A stretch of DNA of 64,000 bases from Candidatus Heimdallarchaeota archaeon (GCA_030614005.1 JAUWKS010000007.1:1-64000); one strand, 5' to 3'. Shown: positions 25,726 through 34,705, numbered from the stretch's first letter. Program-made: numbers and translations. The notes: generated by a model from the letters alone, not told the origin.

Positions 25726-25757
25726 ATACTTCTCGTTTCGAGAAGTATCTTTTTTTT
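25726..25757 (+). terminator. Strong hairpin terminator after the exporter
   Basis: ATACTTCTCG pairs perfectly with CGAGAAGTAT (ten pairs, three-base loop), followed by C and eight T. It lies 17 bases past the exporter stop. Confidence 0.75.
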
Positions 25758-25800
25758 CTAAAAAACAATACAACATAAACTTCTATCTAGAGGTCGCCTT

Positions 25801-26211
25801 CTAAAAAAAAAGTTCAAAGAGTTCCTCTATTTGAATGAGTGCTCTTTTTGCAGGTAGAACTGCTAATCCAGCTTTTTTTGCTTTTATTCCTCTAAATTTT
25901 ATTGCCATGGTGAAATTTTCTGAACGAGCAATTAACAAGCTTCCTTGCTCTGTTCGAATATTCATGTGCCTGAATGTATCCTCGGGATTCCCTTCAATAC
26001 TTTGGAGGGCAAGTAATGTACTGATACTCTTGATGGTGTCTATTAGTAGGGCAGCAGTTCCTTCAACATTTATGGAACCTTTATGTTCATGTACACTACA
26101 ACAAGGTAATCCTTCCTCTGTTGTAAGAACAATATCTGATGAACCTGTTCTGTCCATCAAATCGCGGAGAATTTTTTCCGCTAGTTCGTTTATTGAAGCA
26201 CTTTCATCCAT
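25801..26211 (-). CDS. Roadblock/LC7 domain protein
   Basis: A 136-residue single-domain protein of the roadblock/LC7 (MglB-like) family, abundant in Asgard archaea and acting as small-GTPase regulator or dimeric platform elsewhere. It has the family pattern: N-terminal helix (INELAEKILRDLMDRTGSSD), strand pair IVLTTEEGLPCCSV, a long helix AALLIDTIKSISTLLALQ, then GSLLIARSENFTMAIKFRG and a last helix. The start is ATG 26211. It lies 164 bases downstream of the HEAT gene on the same strand, so it could be the last gene of the MoxR-vWA operon. An Arf-like protein stands at the head of that operon, a natural partner type; interaction is inference. Confidence 0.85.
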   Translation of the reverse strand: MDESASINELAEKILRDLMDRTGSSDIVLTTEEGLPCCSVHEHKGSINVEGTAALLIDTIKSISTLLALQSIEGNPEDTFRHMNIRTEQGSLLIARSENFTMAIKFRGIKAKKAGLAVLPAKRALIQIEELFELFF

Positions 26212-26375
26212 ACCAACACCCCAAAATTATAACAGTAAATTTGCTCTTTTTGTTTTTTTAACTTTCTTTCAAATAATCAAATTACTTTCTCCTATAAAGA
26301 TTTAATGATTAAAGCAGAATGGATTTTCCGCTAGTCAAATAAAAAAAGACTCTTCTTACACAAACTTCTTTCCAC

Positions 26376-27131
26376 CTAAAATAATAATGGATAAGCAAGT
26401 TCGTGCAAGATTTCATATTTCTTTGGATCAAAATCTACTTCATCTAGTAACTCATTCAAGTTAGTGTACTCGAATTCATTTAATGCTACAGGGAAATTTT
26501 TCTTATCAATTTCTTCTTTAGGTATAGCGAAGAAGCTTAGTAGTAATGGTCCAAGGTACCCTGTTTCTACATAAATTTGAACTATCCAGTGGAAATATTG
26601 CATTAGTTCTTTCAGCGTTGAATTTTCGATTGCTTCTGCAATGATACTATAAGAAGTCATTAAAGCTGCTCTTCGTGTGAGATAGTCCTTGGTTTTGCCA
26701 ACAGAAATTAATGTTGAAAGTAGTTCAAGATTCGCCCAACTTGAAAGTGCGATAATAACTGCGTATTGTAAATCTGCTTTACTTTCTCTCAGAATCTTCA
26801 AGAGAATAGGAAGGGAATTATTATGACCTATTTTTCCTATTACCTCAATTACAGCGAGTTTTTTCGCAAGTGATTCCGATTTGAGTTCAATATGCAATTG
26901 TTTTATTAAATTAGGTGAAGACTTTTTTTCGTATACTCTAGCAATAGCCATTGAACATGCATTTCTGACATTCCATGAGGGATCTTCTAATCCATCAAGT
27001 AATTTCTCTAATGACGCTTGTCCACCAACTTCAAGAAGTGTTAGAGCTCCTTTAACTCGATCGATCTCTTTTTCTGAGGTTAATCTTCTCTTTGCTATTC
27101 CTCTTTGAAATACTCTTTTGATAAAAGCCAT
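26376..27131 (-). CDS. HEAT-repeat protein of the MoxR-vWA operon
   Basis: A 251-residue alpha-solenoid. Residues about 25-165 are four HEAT-type helix pairs (LTLLEVGGQASLEKLLDGLEDPSWNVRNACSMAIARVYE-like units with a recurring D/N and R pattern), followed by a less regular helical C-terminus with aromatic residues (YFHWIVQIYVETGYLGP). It would serve as an adaptor for proteins or lipids. Its ATG 27131 is three bases after the stop of the preceding gene, so the two are certainly co-transcribed. No catalytic motif is seen. The quoted pattern is given in short form; strands are absent. Confidence 0.82.
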   Translation of the reverse strand: MAFIKRVFQRGIAKRRLTSEKEIDRVKGALTLLEVGGQASLEKLLDGLEDPSWNVRNACSMAIARVYEKKSSPNLIKQLHIELKSESLAKKLAVIEVIGKIGHNNSLPILLKILRESKADLQYAVIIALSSWANLELLSTLISVGKTKDYLTRRAALMTSYSIIAEAIENSTLKELMQYFHWIVQIYVETGYLGPLLLSFFAIPKEEIDKKNFPVALNEFEYTNLNELLDEVDFDPKKYEILHELAYPLLF

Positions 27132-27133
27132 GA

Positions 27134-28729
27134 TTATGCACTTTCCTGTTGAGTGACTATTTCATCAATCAATATACGTACTGAAGCTAGTTTTGATTGA
27201 CTCATTTTACTCAAATGACTATAGTCAACTTCCTTGCGTATTTTAGAAGTTCCATAAAGCACGCTTGTTGAAACATCCGTTTCTTCTTCTTTTGCTTGTG
27301 CTTCTTTTTGTGCTTTAACGAAATCCAACAATTCTTTGGATATATCAATTGCTCGAGTGTAAATTGGAATATCCCAAGGTGACATTGGATTGTCATCAAG
27401 ACTGCCCACTGAGAGAAGTGTTCCCACTATCATTCTATCCAATTTCTTAAACATAATGATATCTGGAAAACCAGGTGTTGGCATCTTGAAATTTTGACGA
27501 TAAAGCAAACTGTGGTTATGAAGAATTAGCAACTGTTCTAAATTAACCGATTCATCATCAATTTCGAATACATAGATTGGTTTAGAATCAACTTTGACAT
27601 AACCATAAAATTGGAATGCTTTGCTACTTTCTAACCATTGGCCTACATTGACAACTTGGAAACGATGGACAAATTTAACGTAATCATCAATTTGATCCCA
27701 TTCTCCTTCGTAGATATTCCATGTTTTTCTCCAGTAACCAGTAGAATCTGCGTGCCAGTAGACATTTGTAGATTGAGTTCTTTCTCGAACATCCTTGATA
27801 ATTTTCCGTGCATCAGGACCTCCACCTGCTTTGTTAAGGAGGTCTAGGTCACCTTTCATCTCGAGAACTTCTTGAATAATCTCTCTTGGTTGTTCTAATT
27901 TATCCTCAAAAGCTCTTTTGATTAATTCAAGAGAGAACTGATTCATTGGTGGTCCATAAATTGGTTTGAGTAAACGTGGAAGTGTATTGAATTTGTATTC
28001 TCCTTTTTCGAGAATTTTAGTGGCTATTTCTGTATGAATGTAATTTGCAAATGCTTCTATTAGAATTCCTGAAAGGTTCTTCTTCTTCACAGCCTCTGCT
28101 CGTTTGTTAAGAAAAGTAATTATTTCCAAAAGGAAGTTCTGGAAAAGAGATGTATTCCTTGAGCTTTCCGGTGGGAGATAGAAATCTTGTACACCAAATG
28201 TTGAAAGCAGGCGTATAACCGCAACCATGTCTTGAAAATAGGGCAAACCCCAACCGATTTGGCGAGCTTCTTTCAGTCCATAGGCATTATTCATCATTAA
28301 TTCCTTAATGATCATATCCATACGATAGATTTGTGTGAGCATTTCACTATCATTTGTAGCAGACTTTTCAGCAAAATATGCGTGAGCAAATGCATGAATA
28401 AACATTATTCTCAAAGCGAAATCTCTTTCCGGGCTTTGTTCAAGCTCGAAAGGAAGGCTCATATAAATCATTGTAGGTTTACTGGGGAAGACTGAAATGC
28501 ATTCATCTGCTAAGTAATTTCTCGCTCGAGACTTTCTTAAGTTTTCAATCATTTCTTGGGAGAGCACTGCATGTGGGCTTCCACCTAATTCCATTACTTG
28601 GTAAAGGCTACTGTGAAGTTCAGGATCAATGAATACAAGTACTTTGTATTCTTCTGGTGTTTCACCTACAAATTCCTCGAAGTCTTTTCGAGCTTGTTTG
28701 TAGATTTCAACTACTCGTGGATTGTCCAA
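27134..28729 (-). CDS. Uncharacterised gluzincin-like protein of the MoxR-vWA operon
   Basis: A 531-residue protein that I do not recognise as a named family. Near residue 112 it has FIHAFAHAYFAEK, placed in a long helix like the HExxH helix of zinc metallopeptidases but with Ala in place of the catalytic Glu, followed about 15 residues later by SEMLTQIYRMD. The C-terminal third is beta-rich with aromatic residues (VHRFQVVNVGQWLESSKAF). Its first 23 bases overlap the end of the vWA gene, showing tight coupling. Proteins of this place in MoxR-vWA operons are often substrate-handling factors. It could be an inactive protease-like scaffold; a true protease is unlikely without the Glu. Confidence 0.7.
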   Translation of the reverse strand: MDNPRVVEIYKQARKDFEEFVGETPEEYKVLVFIDPELHSSLYQVMELGGSPHAVLSQEMIENLRKSRARNYLADECISVFPSKPTMIYMSLPFELEQSPERDFALRIMFIHAFAHAYFAEKSATNDSEMLTQIYRMDMIIKELMMNNAYGLKEARQIGWGLPYFQDMVAVIRLLSTFGVQDFYLPPESSRNTSLFQNFLLEIITFLNKRAEAVKKKNLSGILIEAFANYIHTEIATKILEKGEYKFNTLPRLLKPIYGPPMNQFSLELIKRAFEDKLEQPREIIQEVLEMKGDLDLLNKAGGGPDARKIIKDVRERTQSTNVYWHADSTGYWRKTWNIYEGEWDQIDDYVKFVHRFQVVNVGQWLESSKAFQFYGYVKVDSKPIYVFEIDDESVNLEQLLILHNHSLLYRQNFKMPTPGFPDIIMFKKLDRMIVGTLLSVGSLDDNPMSPWDIPIYTRAIDISKELLDFVKAQKEAQAKEEETDVSTSVLYGTSKIRKEVDYSHLSKMSQSKLASVRILIDEIVTQQESA

Positions 28730-30104
28730 GTCTCATACTCTCCGTAATGATGGTTTTTGCTAGTATATCCATTCTTGATGGATCTATTATTACTGGATAA
28801 GCGATGCCTCTAAGGGCTCTTCTAGTATCTCTCCAGAGATCCGTGTGTCGTAATCGCTCTGATCCAATCATAAAGTAGGATACTTTCCAAGCTCTACTTC
28901 GATCTTTCACCACATCTCTTAGTAAGCTGTTCAGTTCAATGTAACAATTTCGTGCAACAGGATCAATTACTTCCCGCTCTTCTTCAAAATAATGCAATAA
29001 ACTTGTTGATGGTTTTGCGTCATACCCTGGAATCAGCTCATTTGGTCGTCCATCTGTGACGATAATGATGTGAATGTCTCTATTTTGAGTGTTTTTCTTA
29101 ATGCGAGCATGATCTATTGCTGATCTGATTGAAGCGCTCATTGGAGTCCGTCCTTTTGCTTGGGCAGTTAATAAGAATCGTTCCAGTTCTCCTTCTGAAG
29201 AAACTATTCTACGATTCTTGGAAATAGGAACAACAGCAGTTCTGAATGCTTTTTGGTTTGTTCTTCTTGTTCTTCCTTGTTTCTTCAAGTAATAGAAGAT
29301 AGCCAAAGAAGTTAAGAGTGCACCTTCAAGTCTAGAGAAGTGTGTTCCTTGGACAACATTTCTCATAGATTGAGAGATATCAACTGCAAGATAGATCTGT
29401 GCATTTCTATCTTTCTTTATAATAACAATATCATCAGTATCAATAGATTTTGGTGGAATAGATTGAGAGGTAAGAATTGAATGTTCAAATGTTTTCTTCT
29501 TGTGGATTTTACCTCGAGGTCTAACAATTGTTTCATTTACCGGTCTAGCTGGTAATTGTCTGGTTAACCAATTGCCAAGTTGATTTCCTAAGAAATCCAT
29601 AACTTCCTCACGTTTAATCCTCATTTTATGACCAAAACGATCTGTAATTTCAATATCTGTCAATTCTTCCAGAGTACGTAATGACTCTGTCAATTGTTTT
29701 TTGTAATCCGCTGTGCCTTCGAATCCTTTCAGATGTTTCTGAATAAAAGATTCGATTTCCTCTTTTGTTTGTAGTTCACCCATATTGACTTTCAATAGAG
29801 CGTCTGGTAAAGCTTCGTTACCAAGATACTCGAGTATTTCCAGTTCACGGATAAGATCTTCTTCTTCCATGGGTTCCATTGGTGTAACTAGCAATCTTCG
29901 GCGGATATTTTTCACTGCAACAGCGTTCTCAAGAGACATACCTAGAACTAGGGCTTCTCGCGAGCTTTGTCCTTTTCGAGGGTCTCGCCATTTTTGTAAT
30001 ACGCTGGCAGCATCAGCGAAGTCAAACACAAATTCAGGGTCGCGCCAAATTGTCAGCGGATCTGAAAATCTCTCACGAGTGATCATGTGTAATCTATGAG
30101 GCAT
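28707..30104 (-). CDS. von Willebrand factor A domain protein (MoxR partner)
   Basis: A 465-residue cytoplasmic protein with an N-terminal helical region (about 1-220) and a C-terminal vWA domain (about 225-450). The metal-ion-dependent adhesion site is complete: DISQS (DxSxS) near 240, the Thr in KGRTPMSASIRSA, and the Asp in IVTDGRPNE. This is the build of ViaA/CoxE-type partners of MoxR AAA+ ATPases, which together remodel or insert cofactors into client proteins. The start ATG 30104 is 60 bases after the MoxR stop. No signal peptide. The vWA domain is intact, so metal-dependent client or partner binding is expected. Confidence 0.85.
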   Translation of the reverse strand: MPHRLHMITRERFSDPLTIWRDPEFVFDFADAASVLQKWRDPRKGQSSREALVLGMSLENAVAVKNIRRRLLVTPMEPMEEEDLIRELEILEYLGNEALPDALLKVNMGELQTKEEIESFIQKHLKGFEGTADYKKQLTESLRTLEELTDIEITDRFGHKMRIKREEVMDFLGNQLGNWLTRQLPARPVNETIVRPRGKIHKKKTFEHSILTSQSIPPKSIDTDDIVIIKKDRNAQIYLAVDISQSMRNVVQGTHFSRLEGALLTSLAIFYYLKKQGRTRRTNQKAFRTAVVPISKNRRIVSSEGELERFLLTAQAKGRTPMSASIRSAIDHARIKKNTQNRDIHIIIVTDGRPNELIPGYDAKPSTSLLHYFEEEREVIDPVARNCYIELNSLLRDVVKDRSRAWKVSYFMIGSERLRHTDLWRDTRRALRGIAYPVIIDPSRMDILAKTIITESMRLGQSTSS

Positions 30105-30164
30105 TGTGTATGCTCTCCATTCATCGTAAATGATAACAAAATATCCAGTATTTTACCAGATATT

Positions 30165-31727
30165 TTAGATATGATCGATTAATAGCAATTGTTCATAGCT
30201 TGGCTTCAATTGCTCGATAACTTTTTCTTGGATTTTCTTTGATTGCTTACCAAGATTTTCATATTTGATGATTATTTTTATTAATTCATCATCAGTTAGT
30301 GCTCTCATTTTATCAATATCTTCAGAGATGCTTTCAACAGTGGTTAGCTCTCCTTCTGATTTGATTTCTCTACGAAGCATAGTTTTTACTTCTTGGATAG
30401 CATCATTGATGAGGTTTCGTGGAATATCGAAGAGTTCAACAAGCTTCTTTGCGTCATCTAATGTAAGCATAGCAACTTGACTTTCTATGTAGAATTCATC
30501 TTTTCGTAGAACAGTTTCACCAATTAAACTGTAGAGGGTACGCAAATCAACGTGAGGTGTTTTTTCTGGATCATGAATATCTATCAGTGATTTGAAGAAC
30601 ATATCTCGAGTGACTTTCTTACGAGCATAAGCTTCAGATTCACCTGCTTTCAATGAATTTGGTATGGATAAATCTGCGAGTAATCCAATGAAATGGATAG
30701 CAAGTTTACTTACACCTTTAGAACCAAATTGTTTTGTCTTTTCAAGTAAAGCAACGAGTGCAGGATTTGCTGTCATATTATTGAGGCAGAGCGTGAGGTG
30801 CTCTCTGAACATATCCTCAACGATTTTTACACGTTCAAGTTTTGTTCTTGCTGGCCATAAAACTTCTGGAATACGGTTGATAATTGGTTGTGCTTCTTCA
30901 CCGAAAACACTCAAAGGAGCGTTTGAAGTAAAGATCATTGCACCATCAATAAAAGCGGGACGACCTTGAATACTATATTTAATTCCACTTGGATCTTCAA
31001 GGAAACCCATTAATGCTTCAAGGAAGTTCAATGGTAATCTCTGAATTTCGTTTACAATAACAAAACCTTGAGAGAGAACACCAACTTTGTGTGCCATTGG
31101 AGAGAAGGTAGTACTTGTTTCTCCACCGAATAATTGCTCAAGATTTTCTACTCCTGCAAGAAGCATGTAAAGACCTTCAGGATCATTTCTGGGGTCAATT
31201 TGTGCTACATTGACAACTGTTTTTTCTGCTTTAACAGCATATAATGCTTTGACCATCATTGCTGGTTCTACTTTAGCAACATCTGAACTTTTATTCAAAT
31301 TGATATCTGAACCTGTAACCTTCTTGAGTGATTCACTTATAGTCTTTTGACAGAAAGGACAAAGACTCTTTAATACTCCAGCAGAGGCTTTTGGATCCTT
31401 TTCAAAGGATTCAATAATATGGATGAGATATCCAGCATCTTCATTGAACGGACAGTTATTAATGTGCCATTTCTTTTCATTGATTTCATGTGTGAGATGT
31501 TTGAGCATAACTCTAGCAAAAAGAGTTTTAGCTTCACCTGTTGGGCCAATTAACAGTACTTTTCCTGAAACTGCTATCTTATCCATGACAATACCTTTTG
31601 AGTGTTCATTACCACGAACTGCTGGATCGTCATTTATTCGTTTTCTAAGTTCAGGGTCATTCAAAAGTCTTCTAACAGAGCACCCAGAATATCCCTTTTT
31701 CGCTAAAGAGGCAATTGTTACTGACAT
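30165..31727 (-). CDS. MoxR-family AAA+ ATPase with cysteine-bearing insert
   Basis: A 520-residue AAA+ ATPase. Walker A is GPTGEAKT (61-68); a Cys-containing insert follows (NNCPFNEDAG ... LCPFCQKT, about 92-135); Walker B is FVIVNEIQRLP with LEALMGFLED, where the usual DE is NE; sensor 1 is FTSNAPL; arginine-finger and lid regions follow (NRIPEVLWPARTKLERV). A helical C-terminal tail (about 400-520) is extra. The insert resembles that of PrkA-like AAA proteins and may bind zinc. It should act as a hexameric remodelling chaperone with the vWA protein encoded next. The start is ATG 31727; 47 bases separate it from the Arf-like gene upstream. Confidence 0.85.
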   Translation of the reverse strand: MSVTIASLAKKGYSGCSVRRLLNDPELRKRINDDPAVRGNEHSKGIVMDKIAVSGKVLLIGPTGEAKTLFARVMLKHLTHEINEKKWHINNCPFNEDAGYLIHIIESFEKDPKASAGVLKSLCPFCQKTISESLKKVTGSDINLNKSSDVAKVEPAMMVKALYAVKAEKTVVNVAQIDPRNDPEGLYMLLAGVENLEQLFGGETSTTFSPMAHKVGVLSQGFVIVNEIQRLPLNFLEALMGFLEDPSGIKYSIQGRPAFIDGAMIFTSNAPLSVFGEEAQPIINRIPEVLWPARTKLERVKIVEDMFREHLTLCLNNMTANPALVALLEKTKQFGSKGVSKLAIHFIGLLADLSIPNSLKAGESEAYARKKVTRDMFFKSLIDIHDPEKTPHVDLRTLYSLIGETVLRKDEFYIESQVAMLTLDDAKKLVELFDIPRNLINDAIQEVKTMLRREIKSEGELTTVESISEDIDKMRALTDDELIKIIIKYENLGKQSKKIQEKVIEQLKPSYEQLLLIDHI

Positions 31728-31774
31728 TTTTCATTACACTTCCAAAATTATCTTCAGTTCTTCTATTTTTAAAC

Positions 31775-32329
31775 TTATTTTTTATCTCGTTTGGATTTTT
31801 CTACACCGGATTTTGATGTTTCTTTTTTCTTCAATATTTTTGGTTTTATACCTAAAACTTCAATGTAATCATTTAACCAGCTAAAACAAGCGAGTATATC
31901 TTCTGCTTTATTTTCATGAATTTCCATTACATTCCATAATCTATCCGTTAATCTGATGAGGGAGTAAGCTTCAATTATTTCTGAAGATGTTAAAGCAATG
32001 GCTTTATCTGCATTGTAACTAGCAATCAATACTGGTATGTTTTTCGTTGCTTCATCCCAAACAAAATATTCCCAGAGATATTCCTTAATTCGCGAAAGTT
32101 CTTTCGTCTTTGTTGAGTTAATTAAGAACACAGTACCATCAGTTTTTTTAAGAAGAGCTTCACGTAAGCCACTCTCATAATCAGGTTCTTCCGAAGAAAA
32201 AGTATGTGTTGGAACTTTCTCTTTAGGGTCATTCACCGATTCTTTAATGACTTCGATAATATAATCTCTAGCCTCGGATTTCTCTCCGATAAATAGAATA
32301 TGTTTTGGCGGTTTAGTGCGTTTGAACAT
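31775..32329 (-). CDS. Arf/Ras-like pseudo-GTPase heading the MoxR-vWA operon
   Basis: A 184-residue protein with the strand-helix order of an Arf-like small GTPase. ILFIGEKSEARD occupies the P-loop position but lacks GK(S/T); DGTVFLINSTKTKELSRIKE fits the strand-4 region (Arf: DG.IFVVDS.D..R...AK.E); IPVLIASYNADKAIALTSSE fits the NKxD region with the guanine motif lost; LWNVMEIHENKAEDILACFSWL fits the G5 region and last helix. A Lys-rich tail of about 25 residues follows. Because G1, G3 and G4 are degenerate, it probably does not hydrolyse GTP. It is the first gene of the operon, ATG 32329. Fold assignment is by pattern only. Confidence 0.55.
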   Translation of the reverse strand: MFKRTKPPKHILFIGEKSEARDYIIEVIKESVNDPKEKVPTHTFSSEEPDYESGLREALLKKTDGTVFLINSTKTKELSRIKEYLWEYFVWDEATKNIPVLIASYNADKAIALTSSEIIEAYSLIRLTDRLWNVMEIHENKAEDILACFSWLNDYIEVLGIKPKILKKKETSKSGVEKSKRDKK

Positions 32330-32599
32330 TTATTTCACTTCATCTTTCCTTTGTAGTTGATAAAACCGCAATTGCAAGGATTTATCCTTCATTTATCTCC
32401 TCTAAACATATCAATATCGTTTCAGAAGATTGTTTGCTAATAAATGATTTTGTTATTCTTTTTTTATTTTCTGCTAAAACATCATATAAATTTTTTGTTG
32501 TCTAAAATTGAGTATAAAATTCTTAAAGAGTAATTTTAGTAAATATTTAAAACCTAAAAGTAACTGAATAAGTTAACTAACAAAAAAAGTTCTTTCGAG

Positions 32600-33286
32600 A
32601 TGCTTCTGTTGTCCCAAGAAAATAAATCACAATCGACTGAAAATTCTTCATCTATAGAAACAAGTGTTAATGAAGAAGATTTTCGAAGAGTATTTGTGTT
32701 ACCTAAAAAAATTAAACAAGCAAGAATCGCTGTAAGCATTGCTCAAGGAATTATGGCTGTATTTCTTGTTGTTCTACCGATTCTGTATTTTATAGATCCA
32801 GCAGAAAGAACTATTTCGTTAACGATATTAGCAATTTTAGGTTTAATCTTTGGTATTGTTTTAGTGGGCTTACTCCCTACAAACATTGCTAAATCCATTA
32901 ATTCTAAATTAATTTTGGGATTAAAAAGTGTAAGCATTCGAAACTCCTTTGGGTGGAAAATTTTTCCATGGAAGGAAATTCAGGAGATATTGATAACTGA
33001 AAAGCTAAGCAGTGATCCTACAAATCCAAAATCTATTGGAATTAATTTGATTCGTTTCCGCACTATTACAAAAAATGCTTACTTTATGGCTGATTCGTAT
33101 CCTGCTGATGAAGTCAGAGAGCTTAAGCATTCATTGAAAGAAGCTTATGGAATTTCATTATTAGGAACAGATTATACTGTATCAGAAAAAACTGAAAGAC
33201 CTTCTGTCCGATCACGATTTATCTATTATTATAAGGCAATAGCTAAAACAAATCAGATATCAATCTCTGAGAAAAACAAAGAATGA
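32600..33286 (+). CDS. Two-helix membrane protein with PH-like domain
   Basis: A 228-residue protein. An acidic Ser-rich N-terminus (about 1-40) is followed by two membrane helices (about 43-65 and 73-95) and a C-terminal beta-rich domain (about 105-185) with the pattern of bacterial PH domains (bPH_2): KSVSIRNSFGWKIFPWKEIQ, then ISLINLIRF-like strands and a closing helix DEVRELKHSLKEAYG. Such proteins bind membranes or form membrane platforms; no activity is known. It reads ATG 32600 just after CGAG, without a strong Shine-Dalgarno. It converges with the actin-like gene, an association worth noting for a possible membrane-filament link. Confidence 0.68.
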   Translation: MLLLSQENKSQSTENSSSIETSVNEEDFRRVFVLPKKIKQARIAVSIAQGIMAVFLVVLPILYFIDPAERTISLTILAILGLIFGIVLVGLLPTNIAKSINSKLILGLKSVSIRNSFGWKIFPWKEIQEILITEKLSSDPTNPKSIGINLIRFRTITKNAYFMADSYPADEVRELKHSLKEAYGISLLGTDYTVSEKTERPSVRSRFIYYYKAIAKTNQISISEKNKE

Positions 33287-33317
33287 ATGAATAAATTATG
33301 AAAAAAAGAAAATTGTA

Positions 33318-33353
33318 AATGAAGCAATTTTAATAAAAAATAAATGCTTCATT
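33318..33353. terminator. Inverted repeat between convergent genes
   Basis: AATGAAGCA and TGCTTCATT pair over nine bases around an AT-rich 18-base spacer, in the gap between the PH-like and actin-like genes. Could terminate both transcripts. Confidence 0.4.
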
Positions 33354-33364
33354 AGACGGTTTTA

Positions 33365-34465
33365 TTACTTTCCTTTTTTCTTTTCAGCTTTCATTCTGGA
33401 AGCTGCAATGAGCTCGAATCCTTGAGCGTTGCACATAACTGGATTATCTGGCACAACAACTTCTTCAGGTGATTTAACGATATTCTCTTTCCACATCATT
33501 TCTTTTAAAACATCACCAAAGACATAGGCGCCTCCACCAGTTAATATAACTCGTTCTATCCAAGCATCGGGTGGTAAAGTGCCGAGTAATCTCGAAGTTT
33601 CATCAATAATAATTTCTGAAATATTTTGGATATAATATTCCTTAACTTCAGAAACATCGTATTGTTGTCCACCAACCATAACAGCTTTTAGATTCTTCTC
33701 AATTGTTTTCATTAAATCGAAAGGTCGAATAATTTTACCAGTTTGATCTTGCAATGTTCGAGCCATACGTGTAGTTAATGTATCAACAGCTTCTTCTAAA
33801 CTACCACTTGCAGTTCTCATTAAACGCCCTTGATATACAGTAAGGATGTCAGTAGAACCATGACCAATGTCTACAATGATAGCATCAACAGCTCTGCTTT
33901 CTCCAGACGATTTCAGGATTTGATAATAAGATCCGTAAGGTTCTGGTAAAACCAGGCATTTTTGAACATTGACATTATAATTGTGGCTTTCACCTGTAGC
34001 ATCATTTCTCACATTTATTTCCATCTCTTCAGATAAGCCCTTAGATAATGTGGACATCTCTTCTTGAGATGTAGCAACTGGTACTCCAGTTGCAATGAGA
34101 ATTTGCTCACCATCTCCTTTAATAAATAATGAGAGGGCAGCTTTTATAGCTATAACAGCATCTTTGATACTTTTCATTTTGCCTTCAGATGCTAAAGTTC
34201 TTTTGATTTCGCTCTGTAGACGAGCTAACTCTCCAACAAAGAAAGCTTGACCATCTTGCTCTAATACCAGGTTGTTCTCGAGTGACTTGTCTAAAGTCAT
34301 ACCAGTCCATCCAGGATTTGGATCGCCAATAATTGATGGAATTTTCACTAAACTTTGACCGTTGTTCGATGATATTTTAATAGTGCTTGTTCCGAGATCT
34401 ATCCCTACACTACGCAATGTTTTTTTAGACACAGTTTGTACCTTCTGTTGTTTACTAAAATTCAT
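33365..34465 (-). CDS. Actin-like ATPase (ParM/Ta0583-like)
   Basis: A 366-residue actin-superfamily ATPase. Phosphate-1 is SVGIDLGTSTIKIS (about 19-32); phosphate-2 is IIVDIGHGSTDIL (about 195-207); the adenosine motif is VILTGGGAYVFGDVL (about 308-322). The spacing is that of the prokaryotic filament formers ParM, Alp and archaeal Ta0583, not of Asgard eukaryote-like actins (lokiactin) and not of Hsp70. The first 16 residues and the last 12 are Lys-rich. It would form dynamic filaments, for example for DNA or membrane organisation. No ParR-like gene or centromere repeats were seen next to it, so plasmid-type segregation is not supported. ATG 34465. Confidence 0.85.
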   Translation of the reverse strand: MNFSKQQKVQTVSKKTLRSVGIDLGTSTIKISSNNGQSLVKIPSIIGDPNPGWTGMTLDKSLENNLVLEQDGQAFFVGELARLQSEIKRTLASEGKMKSIKDAVIAIKAALSLFIKGDGEQILIATGVPVATSQEEMSTLSKGLSEEMEINVRNDATGESHNYNVNVQKCLVLPEPYGSYYQILKSSGESRAVDAIIVDIGHGSTDILTVYQGRLMRTASGSLEEAVDTLTTRMARTLQDQTGKIIRPFDLMKTIEKNLKAVMVGGQQYDVSEVKEYYIQNISEIIIDETSRLLGTLPPDAWIERVILTGGGAYVFGDVLKEMMWKENIVKSPEEVVVPDNPVMCNAQGFELIAASRMKAEKKKGK

Positions 34466-34705
34466 TATTGACTAGCAAATAAAAACTAATCGCTATAATC
34501 AATGGTAAATTTCTTCTTAATGAATGTTTCATCTAATTACTATTATACATTTTCCCTTTTAATCTTATAATTAAAATTTCTTTTGATTTATAAAAACATA
34601 CCACTTTGTCTTTATTTGCCACAAAAGAAATTATTTAATAACATTCTTAGCTGTAAGTATTATCTGTAAAAGTTCTTTTACACTTGAAAAAAGAAAAAAT
34701 AGATA

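Noticed and set aside
33365..34465. Plasmid-type parMR segregation locus around the actin-like gene
   Set aside because: No ParR-like small basic gene and no tandem iterons next to it; neighbours are chromosomal.
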